Shown here piece after piece: positions 32,358 through 43,880 of a stretch of DNA of 64,000 nucleotides. The notes beneath the pieces are model-generated. The model did not search any database. It was not told the origin of the DNA and saw only the letters and a list, made by a program, of their open reading frames with translations. Both the position numbers and the translations under genes were made by a program. Each line of letters starts with the position of its first letter. Positions within the stretch are counted from its first letter, which is position 1. The stretch comes from Aegilops tauschii subsp. strangulata (taxonomy: Eukaryota; Streptophyta; Magnoliopsida; Poales; Poaceae), in the NCBI RefSeq assembly GCF_002575655.3, contig NC_053041.3:118822318-118886317 (forward strand). Reading direction: 5' to 3'.

Positions 32358-33475
32358 TATAATTTTGTGCATGGCACATGGACACAGATGATGAAGAGGC
32401 TTCTGGCAATGCTATCAAGCTTCCATCATTTGTTTACATAATTGACGTACTATACAAATAATTTTCCAGCGACATGAAATTGTACAATGGTGTGAGCTTT
32501 CAGCTTTTGTTTCGCGTGTCTTGCCATCGATGCTCTTTCGGAAACAATAAAAAACTAACTTCCTTGCTAATGGATGTCAATTATTAGCAGATTAGAGCTA
32601 ATAATTACATCACAACTGAAGACAGAGTTGTGAGAAGGTGTAAATTAAAATTGATCCATGCTTTCATTGGCAGCAACGTCCCCCCAGCTCTGTCTAAATC
32701 AACAAGGCATGTTGGGAAAAAAGTAGTTGTCTAGAGCATGCAACATTCCGATCATTTTGTGCAGTTCCACTAAAATAGAGCTGAGCGTCCCTGTTCCAAA
32801 GATATTAAGTGTGATTACGATAATAGAGGACTGCTGATGAAACAATAAACACACAAATAGAAGCCGGTCACCTTTGCAGTCTCTCTTAAGACTAACTAGT
32901 TGGAGAAGATTAGGCTCGGAGTTGGATGAGGAGGATAGAGCAAAACCAATCTCCCTTTGTGCAGTCGCACTGAAATGTAGAGATGTTGCCCTTGTGACAT
33001 TTTAGTACAACTGCACAAAACACTCTTAAGAAAAAAGTGATTTGTGCAGTTCACCAAAAGGTTGCAATAGCAACGAGTAGAAAGGAAACAATTACTGGCC
33101 AATAACAGTTGATGACACATGCGATGACAGAAAAGAAGCATATTCCTTGTCCAAAGGGAAGATAACAACACGGTTGTGTTTGTCTAAAACAGTGTGAGGA
33201 CGAGAATGCAATATGGAAAGTACGCCGGACAAGCTACGTTTTGGGCAAAGAACTATGGAAGATCCACATGCAGTGACGTGGGAAGACATGCAGTGGAGCA
33301 AGGCCGGAGGGGATACCTGGAGGTCGTCGGGATGTAACTAGGTGAGCGGCGGCGGGCGGAATCTGCGAGCTAGTGGCATAGGCCCTGCCGCGCCGGAGCT
33401 TGGTCAGAGAGAACGGCGTGTACCACAGATCGGGACGTGCTGCCTTAGCGCCGTCAAACGGAGAAATGATGCACT
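32358..33475. other. Outer-CACTA module copy
   Basis: The 32600-33340 stretch repeats motifs of the 26.0-27.9 and 29.2-29.6 kb modules: CAGAGTTGTGAGAAGGTGTA, TGTGCAGTTCCACTAAAAT at 32757, TGTGCAGTCGCACTGAAAT at 32951, ACTGCACAAAACACTCTTAA. No gene. Confidence 0.5.
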
Positions 33476-33712
33476 TCCTCCCTTTCCCCCGGCGGACGGG
33501 ATGCGGCCGGATCAGTGACCAACGGTGAGACAGAGAGAGAGAGAGGCCACCACACTCCCTTTCCCCCGGTAGACGGGATGCGGCCGGATCAGTGACCAAC
33601 GGTGAGAGAGAGAGAGAGAGAGAGGCCACCACACTCCCTTTCCCCCGGTAGACGGGATGCGGCCGGATCAGTGACCAACGGTGAGAGAGAGAGAGAGGCC
33701 ACCGCAGCCTTG
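33476..33712. repeat. Three-copy tandem repeat of about 80 bp with (GA)n tract
   Basis: TCCCTTTCCCCCGG.. GACGGGATGCGGCCGGATCA..GACCAACGGTGAGA.. recurs three times. The GA run differs in length between copies, indicating slippage. Confidence 0.9.
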
Positions 33713-33979
33713 TGTGAGATACTCTGAAGAGCGACAAACTAGGCAGGTAGGCTCCATTGGATATAGTGAGCGGACTACCTTTTTCTCCATAAAAATCGTT
33801 TTATATTCTGTGTACGTGCCATTGAGCGCTATAACTTTATTTAAAAATAACGCGGCAACGCGTCAAGTCGAACTTTGTTTCGTGCATGCGTGTTACACGA
33901 CCTCCCTAGGTAAACAACTGCTACAGGCGTTCAAATTAGCACGTGGGCTGCCATTTCGTAAAGAAATGAGCTCCACCGT

Positions 33980-36900
33980 TGTAACGCCCATGATGCGGCT
34001 ATATCTCCCACGTGTCGAGGCACGACTTAGAGGCATAACCGCATAGTGGTTTTGTCGCAAGAAGGGTCATCTTCACACAATCCCATGTAATAAAAAAGAA
34101 TGGGATAAAGAGTTGGCTTACAATCGCCACTTCACACAATACATAAATATTCATCATACATCATCCAAAATACAAACATATAGACCGACTACGGTCAAAA
34201 TCCAGATGAAAATAAGACAACCCCAAATGCTAGATCCCCGATCGTCCCAACAGGGCTCCACTACTGATCATCAGGAAAAGACACATAGTAACGACCACGT
34301 TCCTCGTCGAACTCCCACTTGAGATCGACGCCATCATCTGCACTGGCATCATCGGCACCTGCAACTGTTTTGGTAGAATCTGTGAGTCACGAGGACTCAG
34401 CAATCTCACACCTGCGAGATCAAGACTATTTAAGCTTATAGGAAAGGATGGTGTAAAGAGGTGGAGCTGCAGCGGCAATAAGCATATATGGTGGCTAACA
34501 TACGCAAGAGAGAGCGAGAAGAGAAGCAACGGAGCGGTCGTCATCTAGCAATGACCAAGAAGTGATCCTGAACACCTACTTACGTCATACATAACTCAGA
34601 CCGTGTTCACTTCCCGGACTCCGCCGAGAAGAGACCATCACGGCTACACACGCAGTTGATGTATTTTACTTGGGTCAAGTGACAAGTTCTCTACAACCGG
34701 ACATTAACAAATTCCCATCTGCCTCATAACCGCGGGCACGGCTTTCGAAATATAAAACCCTGTAGGGGTGTCCCAACTTAGCCCATCATAAGCTCTCACG
34801 GTCAACGAAGGATAAACCTTCTCCCGAAAAGACCCGACCAGTCTCGGAATCCTGGTTTACAAGACATTTCGACAATGGTAAAACAAGACCGGCAAAGCCG
34901 CCCGAATGTGCCGACAAATCCCGATAGGAGCTGCACATATCTCGTTCTCAGGGCACACCAGATGAACACTACGTACAGCTAAAACCAATCCTCGAGTTTC
35001 CCCAAGGTGGCGCTGCAAGTGGCTCTAGTTTGGACCAGCACTCAGAGGAACACTGGCCCGGGGGTTTAAATAAAGATGACCCTCGGGCTGGCGAAAACCC
35101 CCGGGGGGGGGGGGAAGGCTTAGGCGGCAAATGGTAAAACAAAGTTGGGCCTTGCTGGAGGAGTTTTATTCAAGGTGAACTGTCAAGGGGGTCCCATAAA
35201 TCACCCGACCGCGTAAGGAACGCAAAATCAAGGAACATAATTCCGGTATAACAGTAGCTAGGGCGGCAAGAGTGGAACAAAACACCAGGCATAAGGCCGA
35301 GCCTTCCACCCTTTACCAAATATATAGATGCATTAATTAAATAAGAGATATTGTGATATCCCAACATATCTATGTTCCGACATGGAACAAACTTCAACTT
35401 CACCTGCAACTAGCAACGCTATAAGAAGGGCTGAGCAAAAGCGGTAACTTAGCCAATCAACGGTTTGCTAGGAAAGGATGGTTAGAGGCTGACATGGCAA
35501 AATGGGAGACATGATATAGCAAGTGATAGGTAGCGGAGCATGGCAATAGAGCGAACAACTAGCAAAGCAAAGATAGAAGTGATTTCGAGGGGTGGTCATC
35601 TTGCTTGCAAGGTTCTCAGAGTTGTCGAAAGCTTGATCCTCGTAAGCGTACTCAACAGGTTCCTCGTTCACGAACTCGTCTCCCGGCTCTACCTAAGAAA
35701 AGGACACAAGCAAACGGAACCACAATCAATCACGAGAAATGCACAAGCAACATGATGCAAAACATGTATGATATGCGAGATATGATATGCGATGCATATG
35801 CGTGCTCCGGAAGGAAAAAGATGAACATGGCAGTAACTTGGCAAACCAAGCATACCACTGGAAAGATGATATGATTTCGGTCGAAATCGATATAAAGATC
35901 ACCGGAATCGGATGCACGGTTTGCAAATGGCAAGCAAAACAAGAATGACACGAGTCTGCGATAAACAGCATGATAGCACTTAAAATGCAACAAGTAACAA
36001 TGCTAAAGCACTCCAGCATAGCAACAAAGCATATGAAAGTAATCTACAGGAGATGCTTGACAAAAGATGAACACTGAGCTACTGCTAGTTCACAACATAT
36101 CAAGCTCAAACAAGCATGGCAAAAGTGCAAAAGATAACAGGTTCACAGACTTGGTGGAAAACTGGACATGGCAGAAAACAGCATCAGGTAGCAATGTTCA
36201 GAGCACGAAATCAACATGCTACAGGAACTTAATATAGCAAAACAAGGCACAGAAGTGTTCTACTAAAAGCACATGACAAAATTCCCTTACTGACCATAAG
36301 CCAAAAAGGACCAGAAGATATGATGGCAAGCATGTAAACATAGCAAGTTTCGTTATCAGGTTTCAGACAGCAGAAAACAGAGCATGGCAAAAATAATAAT
36401 ATGTAGGCCTCTTTGTGAGCTTGATGCACTCACTACAGAGCAATGCATGACAAACCAAGCACACCTACAGCAAGATGGCATGTTTAAGAAGCTAACCATG
36501 GCAAGAACAATTGCATAGCATGTATGGATCAACTACAATAAGCTTGGCAAAAATGAATATCATGTTAAGAATCTGCCAGAAATATTTTATAGCAAAAGTA
36601 GAGCACGATTGAGTCATGCTATAGTACTCCATAATAGCAAACAATGGCAGGAATGGATCAATTACAACTATAGCTACAAAACATCCTTACTGAACATCTC
36701 GAAAATATGTATGGATCTCTCTGAAGCATCAAGTTTACATGGCAACAAAATAACAGCAGATGAGGACTTGGAGAAATCAGTAAGTCCCTGAAATCAGAAA
36801 CATTACGGGGCTTATTTTGCATGCTTGTGCTAGTCAGCACAGAGATCATAAAAATACATGGACTACACCACTTGTAAGATGTCATGGCATACTTCAAAAC

Positions 36901-38242
36901 ACATGTAGAGCTCATGCCCATAAGATGCACAGATTTAATGATACAAAAATGACAAATCTCCAAGTTCTGCTAAGAACCAGCAGATAACAGCAACTAGCCC
37001 TCTTCCAACAGAGATTTGGGCATCAAGATGACCTCTAATGAACATGGTGCAATTGAATAAAATGTAGAGCATCACGAGGCGAACAATTTGACCTATTACA
37101 CGCGCGAATCGAAGCTACATGCGAGGAGTTATGCAACGATGAACAGAGGCATATGCTGTAGGAAATTCATGACTTAGAGAAAATTTAGAGGGGGGCTCGG
37201 GTCAACGTTCGTTGACCAGATAAAGATCCGATCGGGCCGGAGCTCGGGCGACGCTCGCCGGCGTGGAGCAGGGCGCGGCGGCCGGGGAAGCTCGCCGGGG
37301 ATGCGCGGGTCGCCGGAGAGGACACGAGGGAGAGGCGGGCGGCGACCGGCGACGCGGGGCGGAGGAGGGCGGCGGCGGTGGCCGGAGCAGTGCGGCGCGG
37401 GGCGGCGGCGATGTGGCGGCGGCGGCGCACGGTGAGGGCGGCGGGGCCGGCCGGCGAGCACGGCGGCGGAGGGAGGCGGCGGGCGCGGGCACGGGAGGCG
37501 GCGGCGGCGGGCGCGCGGGCCGCGCGGGCCAGCTGCGGGCCGGGCGGGCCGCGGCGGCGGCGGCGGACGGGTGCCACGTGGCGGCTCGCCACTGGCTCGG
37601 GGCGGCGGCGCGGATGTCCGGCGGGCGCTGGACGCGTCCGCCCGCGGAGAGGGGATTTTAGGGTTTCGGGGACTGCGAATGTATACGGGAGGGGATGGAG
37701 TTTTATAGGTAGAGGGAGCTAGGAGAGTCCAAATGAGGTGCGGTTTTCGCCCACACGATCGTGATCGAACGACCTAGAGCATGGAAGAGAGTTTGGTGGG
37801 TTTTGGGCTGGTTTTTGAGGGGGTTTTTGCTGGACACTCAAATGGACATTGCGGATGCGCGGTTAACCGTTGGAGTACCAAACGACCTCCAAATGGAACG
37901 AAACTTGACCGGTGGTCTCCGGGTGGTATATTAAGGCCACTTGACAAGCCTCGGTCCATTCTGAGAAAGTTTAACACCCGCACACGAAAGAAAACAAGAG
38001 GGGTGCACCGGAGGAAATAGGAGCGCCGGATTGGAAAACGGACAACGGGGAAAATGCTCGGATGCATGAGACGAACACGTATGCGAATGAAATGCACATG
38101 ATGACATGATATGAAATGCATGACATGAACAAAATGCAAAACGAAAGACAAAACCCGACCACGGAGGAAATATCATAACACATAGCCGAAAATGGCAAGA
38201 GTCGGAGTTACAAATATGGCAAGTTACATGCGGGGTGTTACA
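33980..38242 (-). repeat. 3' LTR of the chromovirus
   Basis: On the minus strand it runs from TGTAACACCCCGC (at 38242) to GGGCGTTACA (at 33980). It includes a GC-rich block (37180-37640), AT-rich purine-biased DNA (35400-37000) and a G/C homopolymer near 35103. It matches 43881-48144 with scattered substitutions and small indels. Confidence 0.95.
37701..37708 (-). promoter_or_regulatory. TATA box in chromovirus 3' LTR
   Basis: Minus strand CTATAAAA; the copy in the 5' LTR is at 47602-47609. The GC-rich block just downstream matches a leader. Function inferred. Confidence 0.5.
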
Positions 38243-38262
38243 ACACTCCACCACTACGAGAG
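38243..38262 (-). other. Polypurine tract of the chromovirus
   Basis: Minus strand TAGTGGTGGAGTGT abuts the 3' LTR start TGTAACACC. Confidence 0.65.
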
Positions 38263-38273
38263 GATCCCGAGAT

Positions 38274-41200
38274 CTAGCACTGAAAGAACTCCGGATATTC
38301 AGAACGGAGATGGTCCTCGCGTTCCCAGGTAGCTTCTCGGTCGGAATGGTGCGACCACTTCACTTTCAGGAATTTGATTGACTTGTTGCGAGTCTTGCGC
38401 TCAGTTTCTTCAAGAATAGCCACGGGGTGCTCATGATAAGACAAATCTTCCTGGAGGTCAATATCTTCGAAGTTGATAGTGCGCTCAGGCATCTTGAAGC
38501 ACTTGCGGAGCTGTGACACGTGGAACACATCGTGCACGTTCGCGAAGTTGGAAGGAAGCTCAAGTTCATAGGCGAGGTCGCCTCTTTTGCCAACGATCTT
38601 GAAAGGACCCACGTATCTAGGGGCAAGCTTCCCTTTGATACCGAAGCGACGAGTGCCTTTCATTGGAGAGACGCGGAGGTAGACATGGTCTCCGATCTCG
38701 AAAGCCAAATCACGGTGCTTACTATCATAGTAACTCTTCTGGGGCGATTGCGCGGCTTTGAGATTTTCACGGATGACTTTACACATTTCTTCAGCTTCAG
38801 TGATTAAGTCATTGCCAAGAAGTTGGCGTTCACCAGTCTCTGACCAATTGAGAGGAGTACGGCACTTTCTGCCATAGAGAATCTCGAATGGGGCCTTGCC
38901 CGAACTCGCTTGTAAGCTGTTGTTGTAGGAGAATTCAGCATAAGGAAGACAATCTTCCCATTTCATGCCAAAAGAAATGACACAAGCCCTGAGCATATCT
39001 TCAAGAATTTGATTGACTCGCTCGACTTGGCCACTAGTTTGAGGATGGAAAGCTGTGCTGAAGTGAATGTTAGTGCCCATGGCCTTCTGGAAGGAGTCCC
39101 AGAACTTAGAGGTGAAGATGCTTCCACGATCAGAAGAAATCAATTGTGGAATGCCGTGCAAGGAGACAATTCTGGAGGTGTATAGCTCTGCCAGCTGAGC
39201 TGGTGTGATGGATTCTTTGATTGGAAGGAAATGAGCCGCTTTAGAAAGCTTGTCAATGACAACGAAGATAGCATCATTTCCACGCTTGGACTTTGGAAAA
39301 CCCGTCACGAAGTCCATTTCGATATGATCAAACTTCCATTCTGGGATAGCAAGAGGTTGGAGGATACCAGCTGGTCGTTGGTGTTCTGCTTTCACTCTTC
39401 GGCAGACATCACATTCATTCACGAATTGAGCGATTTCTCGCTTCATTCGAGTCCACCAATACGACTGCTTGAGGTCATGATACATCTTTGTACTTCCAGG
39501 ATGGATGGAAAGGAGAGAATTGTGCGCCTCGTTCATTATGACTTTCCTTAGATCACCTTTAGGAACCACAATCCGGTCCTCGAAGAATAAAGTGTCTCTG
39601 TCATCAATGCGATAGCACTTGTATTTGGAAAGACCCTTGTCGATACCACGTTTCACCTTCTTCACCATGGCATCAAGGAGTTGTGCCTCACGAATTTGAT
39701 CTTCCAAAGTAGGAGATACTATGTGGTTGGCCAGAAAGCCTTGAGGAACAACTTGGAGATTCAGCTTGCGGAAAGCTTCACAAAGATCCGGTTGGAAAGG
39801 CTTCAGAATTAAGCTGTTGCAATAAGCCTTCCTGCTTAAAGCATCTGCAATGACATTGGCCTTGTCTGGAGTATATTCAATACTCGGATTGTACTCTTGA
39901 ATCATTTCGACCCATCGAGTCTGCCTGAGGTTGAGGTTGGGTTGAGTGAAAATGTACTTGAGACTCTTGTGATCAGTGAAAATGTCCACTTGTCTTCCCA
40001 ACAAGAGATGTCTCCACGTTATTAATGCATGGACAACTGCCGCCAACTCAAGATCGTGAGTGGGGTAGTTCTTCTCGTTGGGCTTCAACTGACGAGAGGT
40101 ATAGGCCACAACTTTCTTCTCTTGCATTAACACAGCACCGAGACCTTGGAGAGAAGCATCACAGAAAACTTCATACGGCTTGGATTCATCAGGAGGAGTC
40201 AAGACAAGAGCTGTGACTAGTTTCTCTTTGAGAGTGTTGAAAGCAACGTCACACTCAGGAGACCAGACATACTTCACATGCTTCTGGAGGAGGTTGGAAA
40301 GAGGCTTTGCAATCTTGGAGAAATTCTCAACGAATCTTCGGCAATAGCTTGCAAGACCAAGAAAACTGCGGAGCTGCTTGACATTCTGAGGAGGTTCCCA
40401 ATTCACAATTGCGGACACCTTCTCGCGGTTAACAGCGATGCCCTTGGCAGAGATGATGTGACCAAGGAGAAGAACTTCATCAAGCCAAAACTCACATTTA
40501 GAGAACTTCACATAGAATTGATACTCTCTGAGCTTGTCGAGCACCAATCGCAAATGTTTGGCATGATCCTTCTTATTCTTGGAGAAGACCAAGATATCAT
40601 CGAGATACACCAGAACGAATTCATTGGTATAGGGGTTGAAGATGAAATTCATCACCCGAGAGAACACTGGAGGAGCATTGACAAGGCCGAAAGACACGAC
40701 AGTATATTCATAAGAACCAAAGCTTGTTCTGAATGCTGTCTTGGGAATATCTTCTTCACGAATGCGAATCTGATGATAACCCGTACGAAGGTCAAGCTTC
40801 GAGAATACTTTAGCCCCTTTGAGTTGCTCAAATAGCTCATTGATGTTGGGAAGTGGATACTTGTTCTTGATTGTCTTCTTGTTCAATGGACGGTAGTCGA
40901 CACAAAGTCGGTCTGTGCCATCCTTCTTCTTGACAAAAAGAACACCACAACCCCATGGAGAAGAACTCGGTCTGATCAAACCCAGACGCTCTTGTTCATC
41001 AAGCTGTTTCTTCAATTCCTTCAGCTCGTTGGGTCCAAGCTTGTATGGACGCTTGCAAACTGGTTCAGTGCCTGGCTCTAGTTCGATAACGAACTCAACT
41101 GGCCGATGAGGAGGCATACCCGGAAGCTCTTCTGGAAAGACATCTTGATACTCACAAACGACTGGAATTTGAGAGATGGCATTCAATTCGCCCTTCTCAT

Positions 41201-42725
41201 TGAGAGAAAATAACCGAATGGTTTCATCACGAGCGGCATAAATAATCACATCCTCAGACGAGTGTGTCAATTGAATTTCCCTGGCAGCACAATAAAGTTG
41301 AGCCTTGTGCTTAGAAAGCCATTCCATCCCGAGAATTAGATCAATATCCGAGTCACCAAGAACAACTGGTTTAGACAGAAATTTATAGTCGCCCATCTTG
41401 ATGGAAACATCCGGGACACAATTATTAGATGTCATTTGCTTGCCCGGAGACACAACCTTCAACGGGATAGGGATCTTTTCCGTCACAAATTCATGCTTGG
41501 CAACAAAAGGTCTTGAAATGAAAGAAAGAGATGCACCAGTATCAAAAAGAACTTTTGCAGGAATATCATTAACAGGAAGATTACCCATTATCACATCAGT
41601 AGATTCCTCCGCTTGAGCTGCATTCATCATGTTCACCTTTGCAGATTTTGGATTATGCTTGACCACTGCATTGCTGGAAGATCTGACAGGAGGAGGACGA
41701 GGAAGACGCCTTTGGTTGAAGCACTTGTTAGCATAGTGACCTTTCTGCTGACATTTGTTGCAAGTCGCCTCTGAGAGTGGACGGTGATAAGGAGCATTGG
41801 ACTTTGGAGCTTGATTCTGAGACTTGTTCTGATAGCCAGAGTTGGAAGAGTTGGAAGAACCATGGCCACCTTTGTTCTTCTACTGGTAAGGTTGACGAAA
41901 CGGAGGAGGAGGAGGCAACCAGAACTTCTGTTGCTTAGCTGTCACAAGTGAGGAAGAAGAAGACTGAACTGCGTCTCTGACTCTCTTCTTAGAAGCCTCA
42001 CACTTGAGCTGAGCAGACTCTTGCTTCAGTGCCATATTGTAGAATTGATCAAACTGAGTAGGCTCAACAAGAACGAGAGCTAACTGCAGATCCTCTTTAA
42101 GGCCACCTCTGAAGTGATAGATCATGCTCTTCTCATCAGGAACGTCTTGTTTAGCGAAGCGAGCAAGTTTCTGAAACTGGATGTTGTATTGATACACATA
42201 CATGTTGCCTTGCTTGAGATTGCGGAACTCCTCACGCTTGCTCTCGACAACACTTTGTGGAATGTGGTGCGCTTTGAAGTCCCGACAGAAGTCAGTCCAA
42301 GTGATCACACGACCTCCTCTGGAATCTTTGTATTGTTGATACCAATCAGCAGCTTGGTCCTTGAGCTGGAAAGAAGCGAACTTGACATAGTCCTCAGGCC
42401 TGACATTGCTACATTCAAAATGCTTGTTGATGTCCACGAGCCAATCATCGGCATCCGTGGCCTCGGCACAGTAGCTGAAAGACTTGGGCTGATTTGCGAG
42501 AAACTGGTTGAGAGTGGCAAAGTGAAGCTGATTGTTGCCTTGACCTTGATTGCCTTGATTGCCTTGCCCTTGAGTACGTTCTTGCAAGAGTTGCAGAATC
42601 ATCTGAGCATTGGCGTTGGTGGCTGCCATGATTGCTTGCCATGCCTCCGGAGGTGGAGGTGGTGGCGGAGGGTTCGCTTGACTCCCTTCATTGCGATCCG
42701 GATTCTGACGCGTTGGCGGAGCCAT
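38274..42725 (-). CDS. Chromovirus gag-pol polyprotein, one in-frame TAG
   Basis: One frame runs from ATG 42725 ([10 protein letters not shown]) to the stop at 38274, about 1483 codons, interrupted only by TAG at 41880-41882 after PFRQPYQ. Before the stop lies capsid-type gag ([18 protein letters not shown]). After it come a CCHC knuckle ([14 protein letters not shown]), protease with DTGAS (about residue 395), reverse transcriptase with YLDD (about 707-710), RNase H ([11 protein letters not shown]), integrase with an HHCC zinc finger ([18 protein letters not shown]) and the D-D-E core ([24 protein letters not shown]), and a C-terminal chromodomain ([19 protein letters not shown]). The product would copy and integrate the element; the chromodomain would direct it to chromatin. 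The TAG falls between capsid and knuckle and probably disables this copy unless read through. In RT the usual GL(T)NAP motif reads GLVNAPP. Confidence 0.93.
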
Positions 42726-43863
42726 CCTGAAGAGGGTGACATCCGTTAGCATGTTGATAGACAAATAGATAAGTAGAATCAACGGATAGAAATTGCAACA
42801 TATAGTCTTCACAATAAACATTCGAACGAATATGAACGAATGAATTCCGTAGTAAATCATCACACTTCCATGAATTGAGAAGCCACTTAGAAAAAGATAT
42901 GGAATCAACGTATGAATTCGAAGCAACTCGAATATCACAATACAAAACAAAACAAAGTATTGGCTTGCATAATAAGCCGGAACAAACATATGATAGTGAT
43001 TTCGTCCGAAGTTTTCATGGTGGGGCCCACACGGGCTCAATCGTACATCACCATCATGTACAAGGCTGTGCACATGACATACGAAGCGTCCCCGAGTCGG
43101 CATAGCCATGGACTCTTTAAGACACTATGAGACCACTGTAAAATCAACCGTGTACAGGCGGACCACTAGACGTCGAACCCCAATCTCATATCATGCGTCT
43201 GTCGGAAAGATATCCTAAGGCTACTTGAATTCCCACTTATAAACTCCCGAAACTTTCTGGTTATGCAATCTGGTGTTGGGGATACAGGGGACACAAAATA
43301 TATCACCCAAACTAACAATACCTAGATCCAGGTGTATCCATCCGTCAACACATAACCAAGAAACCTTCAGAAATCGTTTACCTCAACCTTTGAAAAGCAT
43401 CCGTTATACAAGTTATGGCAATACTCCCGAACTCCCGCCCAAGTACTGGGTGGCATCGAGGTGATCTCACCAAGAACTGCATAAAAGAGATTTCGATGTC
43501 GGCGAAACTCAGGTATTCCAGAACTGCAACGATAAAATTGTGACGACAACACATCGGAGCTCAACTCCCCGGGACACTGCCACAACCCCTAAATGTCAGG
43601 AGGCACCAAGAACAATGTTCTCGTCACAAAACCATCGGAATGATTCCAAGATACCCGCGTGATCCTAAATTTTTTTTAGTGAAATTTGAGGAGAGAATAG
43701 TCAAAACTTCTATGTCAGGAGACATCACCAGAGCGACGAAGGGACCGAGGAGTAAAAATAATCCTACTCTCTGATACATATAATCCTAAGACTCAAAACA
43801 TTTTTGTACTAGACTCAACAACGCCAGCGATTCGATCAAGCAGGGGGCTCCTAAGTCGGGGAT
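42726..43863 (-). other. Chromovirus leader between 5' LTR and gag
   Basis: About 1.1 kb of mostly AT-rich leader. The gag frame stays open upstream to an ATG at 43109, adding 128 hydrophobic residues (FVLFCIVIF, LILLIYLSI). I prefer the internal start at 42725 because known gags begin in this way and the extension looks like AT-rich composition. Confidence 0.55.
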
Positions 43864-43877
43864 GGCTCTGATTACCA
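43864..43877 (-). other. Primer-binding site of the chromovirus
   Basis: Minus strand TGGTAATCAGAGCC, three bases from the 5' LTR end. Initiator-Met tRNA type with one extra A compared with the LARD site. Confidence 0.8.
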
Positions 43878-43880
43878 ACT

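Noticed and set aside
37174..37722. Ala/Arg-rich frames in the chromovirus LTRs (also 46918-47623)
   Set aside because: GC-rich LTR leader open in all frames; not shared as protein with other elements.
38520..42749. Plus-strand frames opposite gag-pol
   Set aside because: Shadows of the minus-strand polyprotein.
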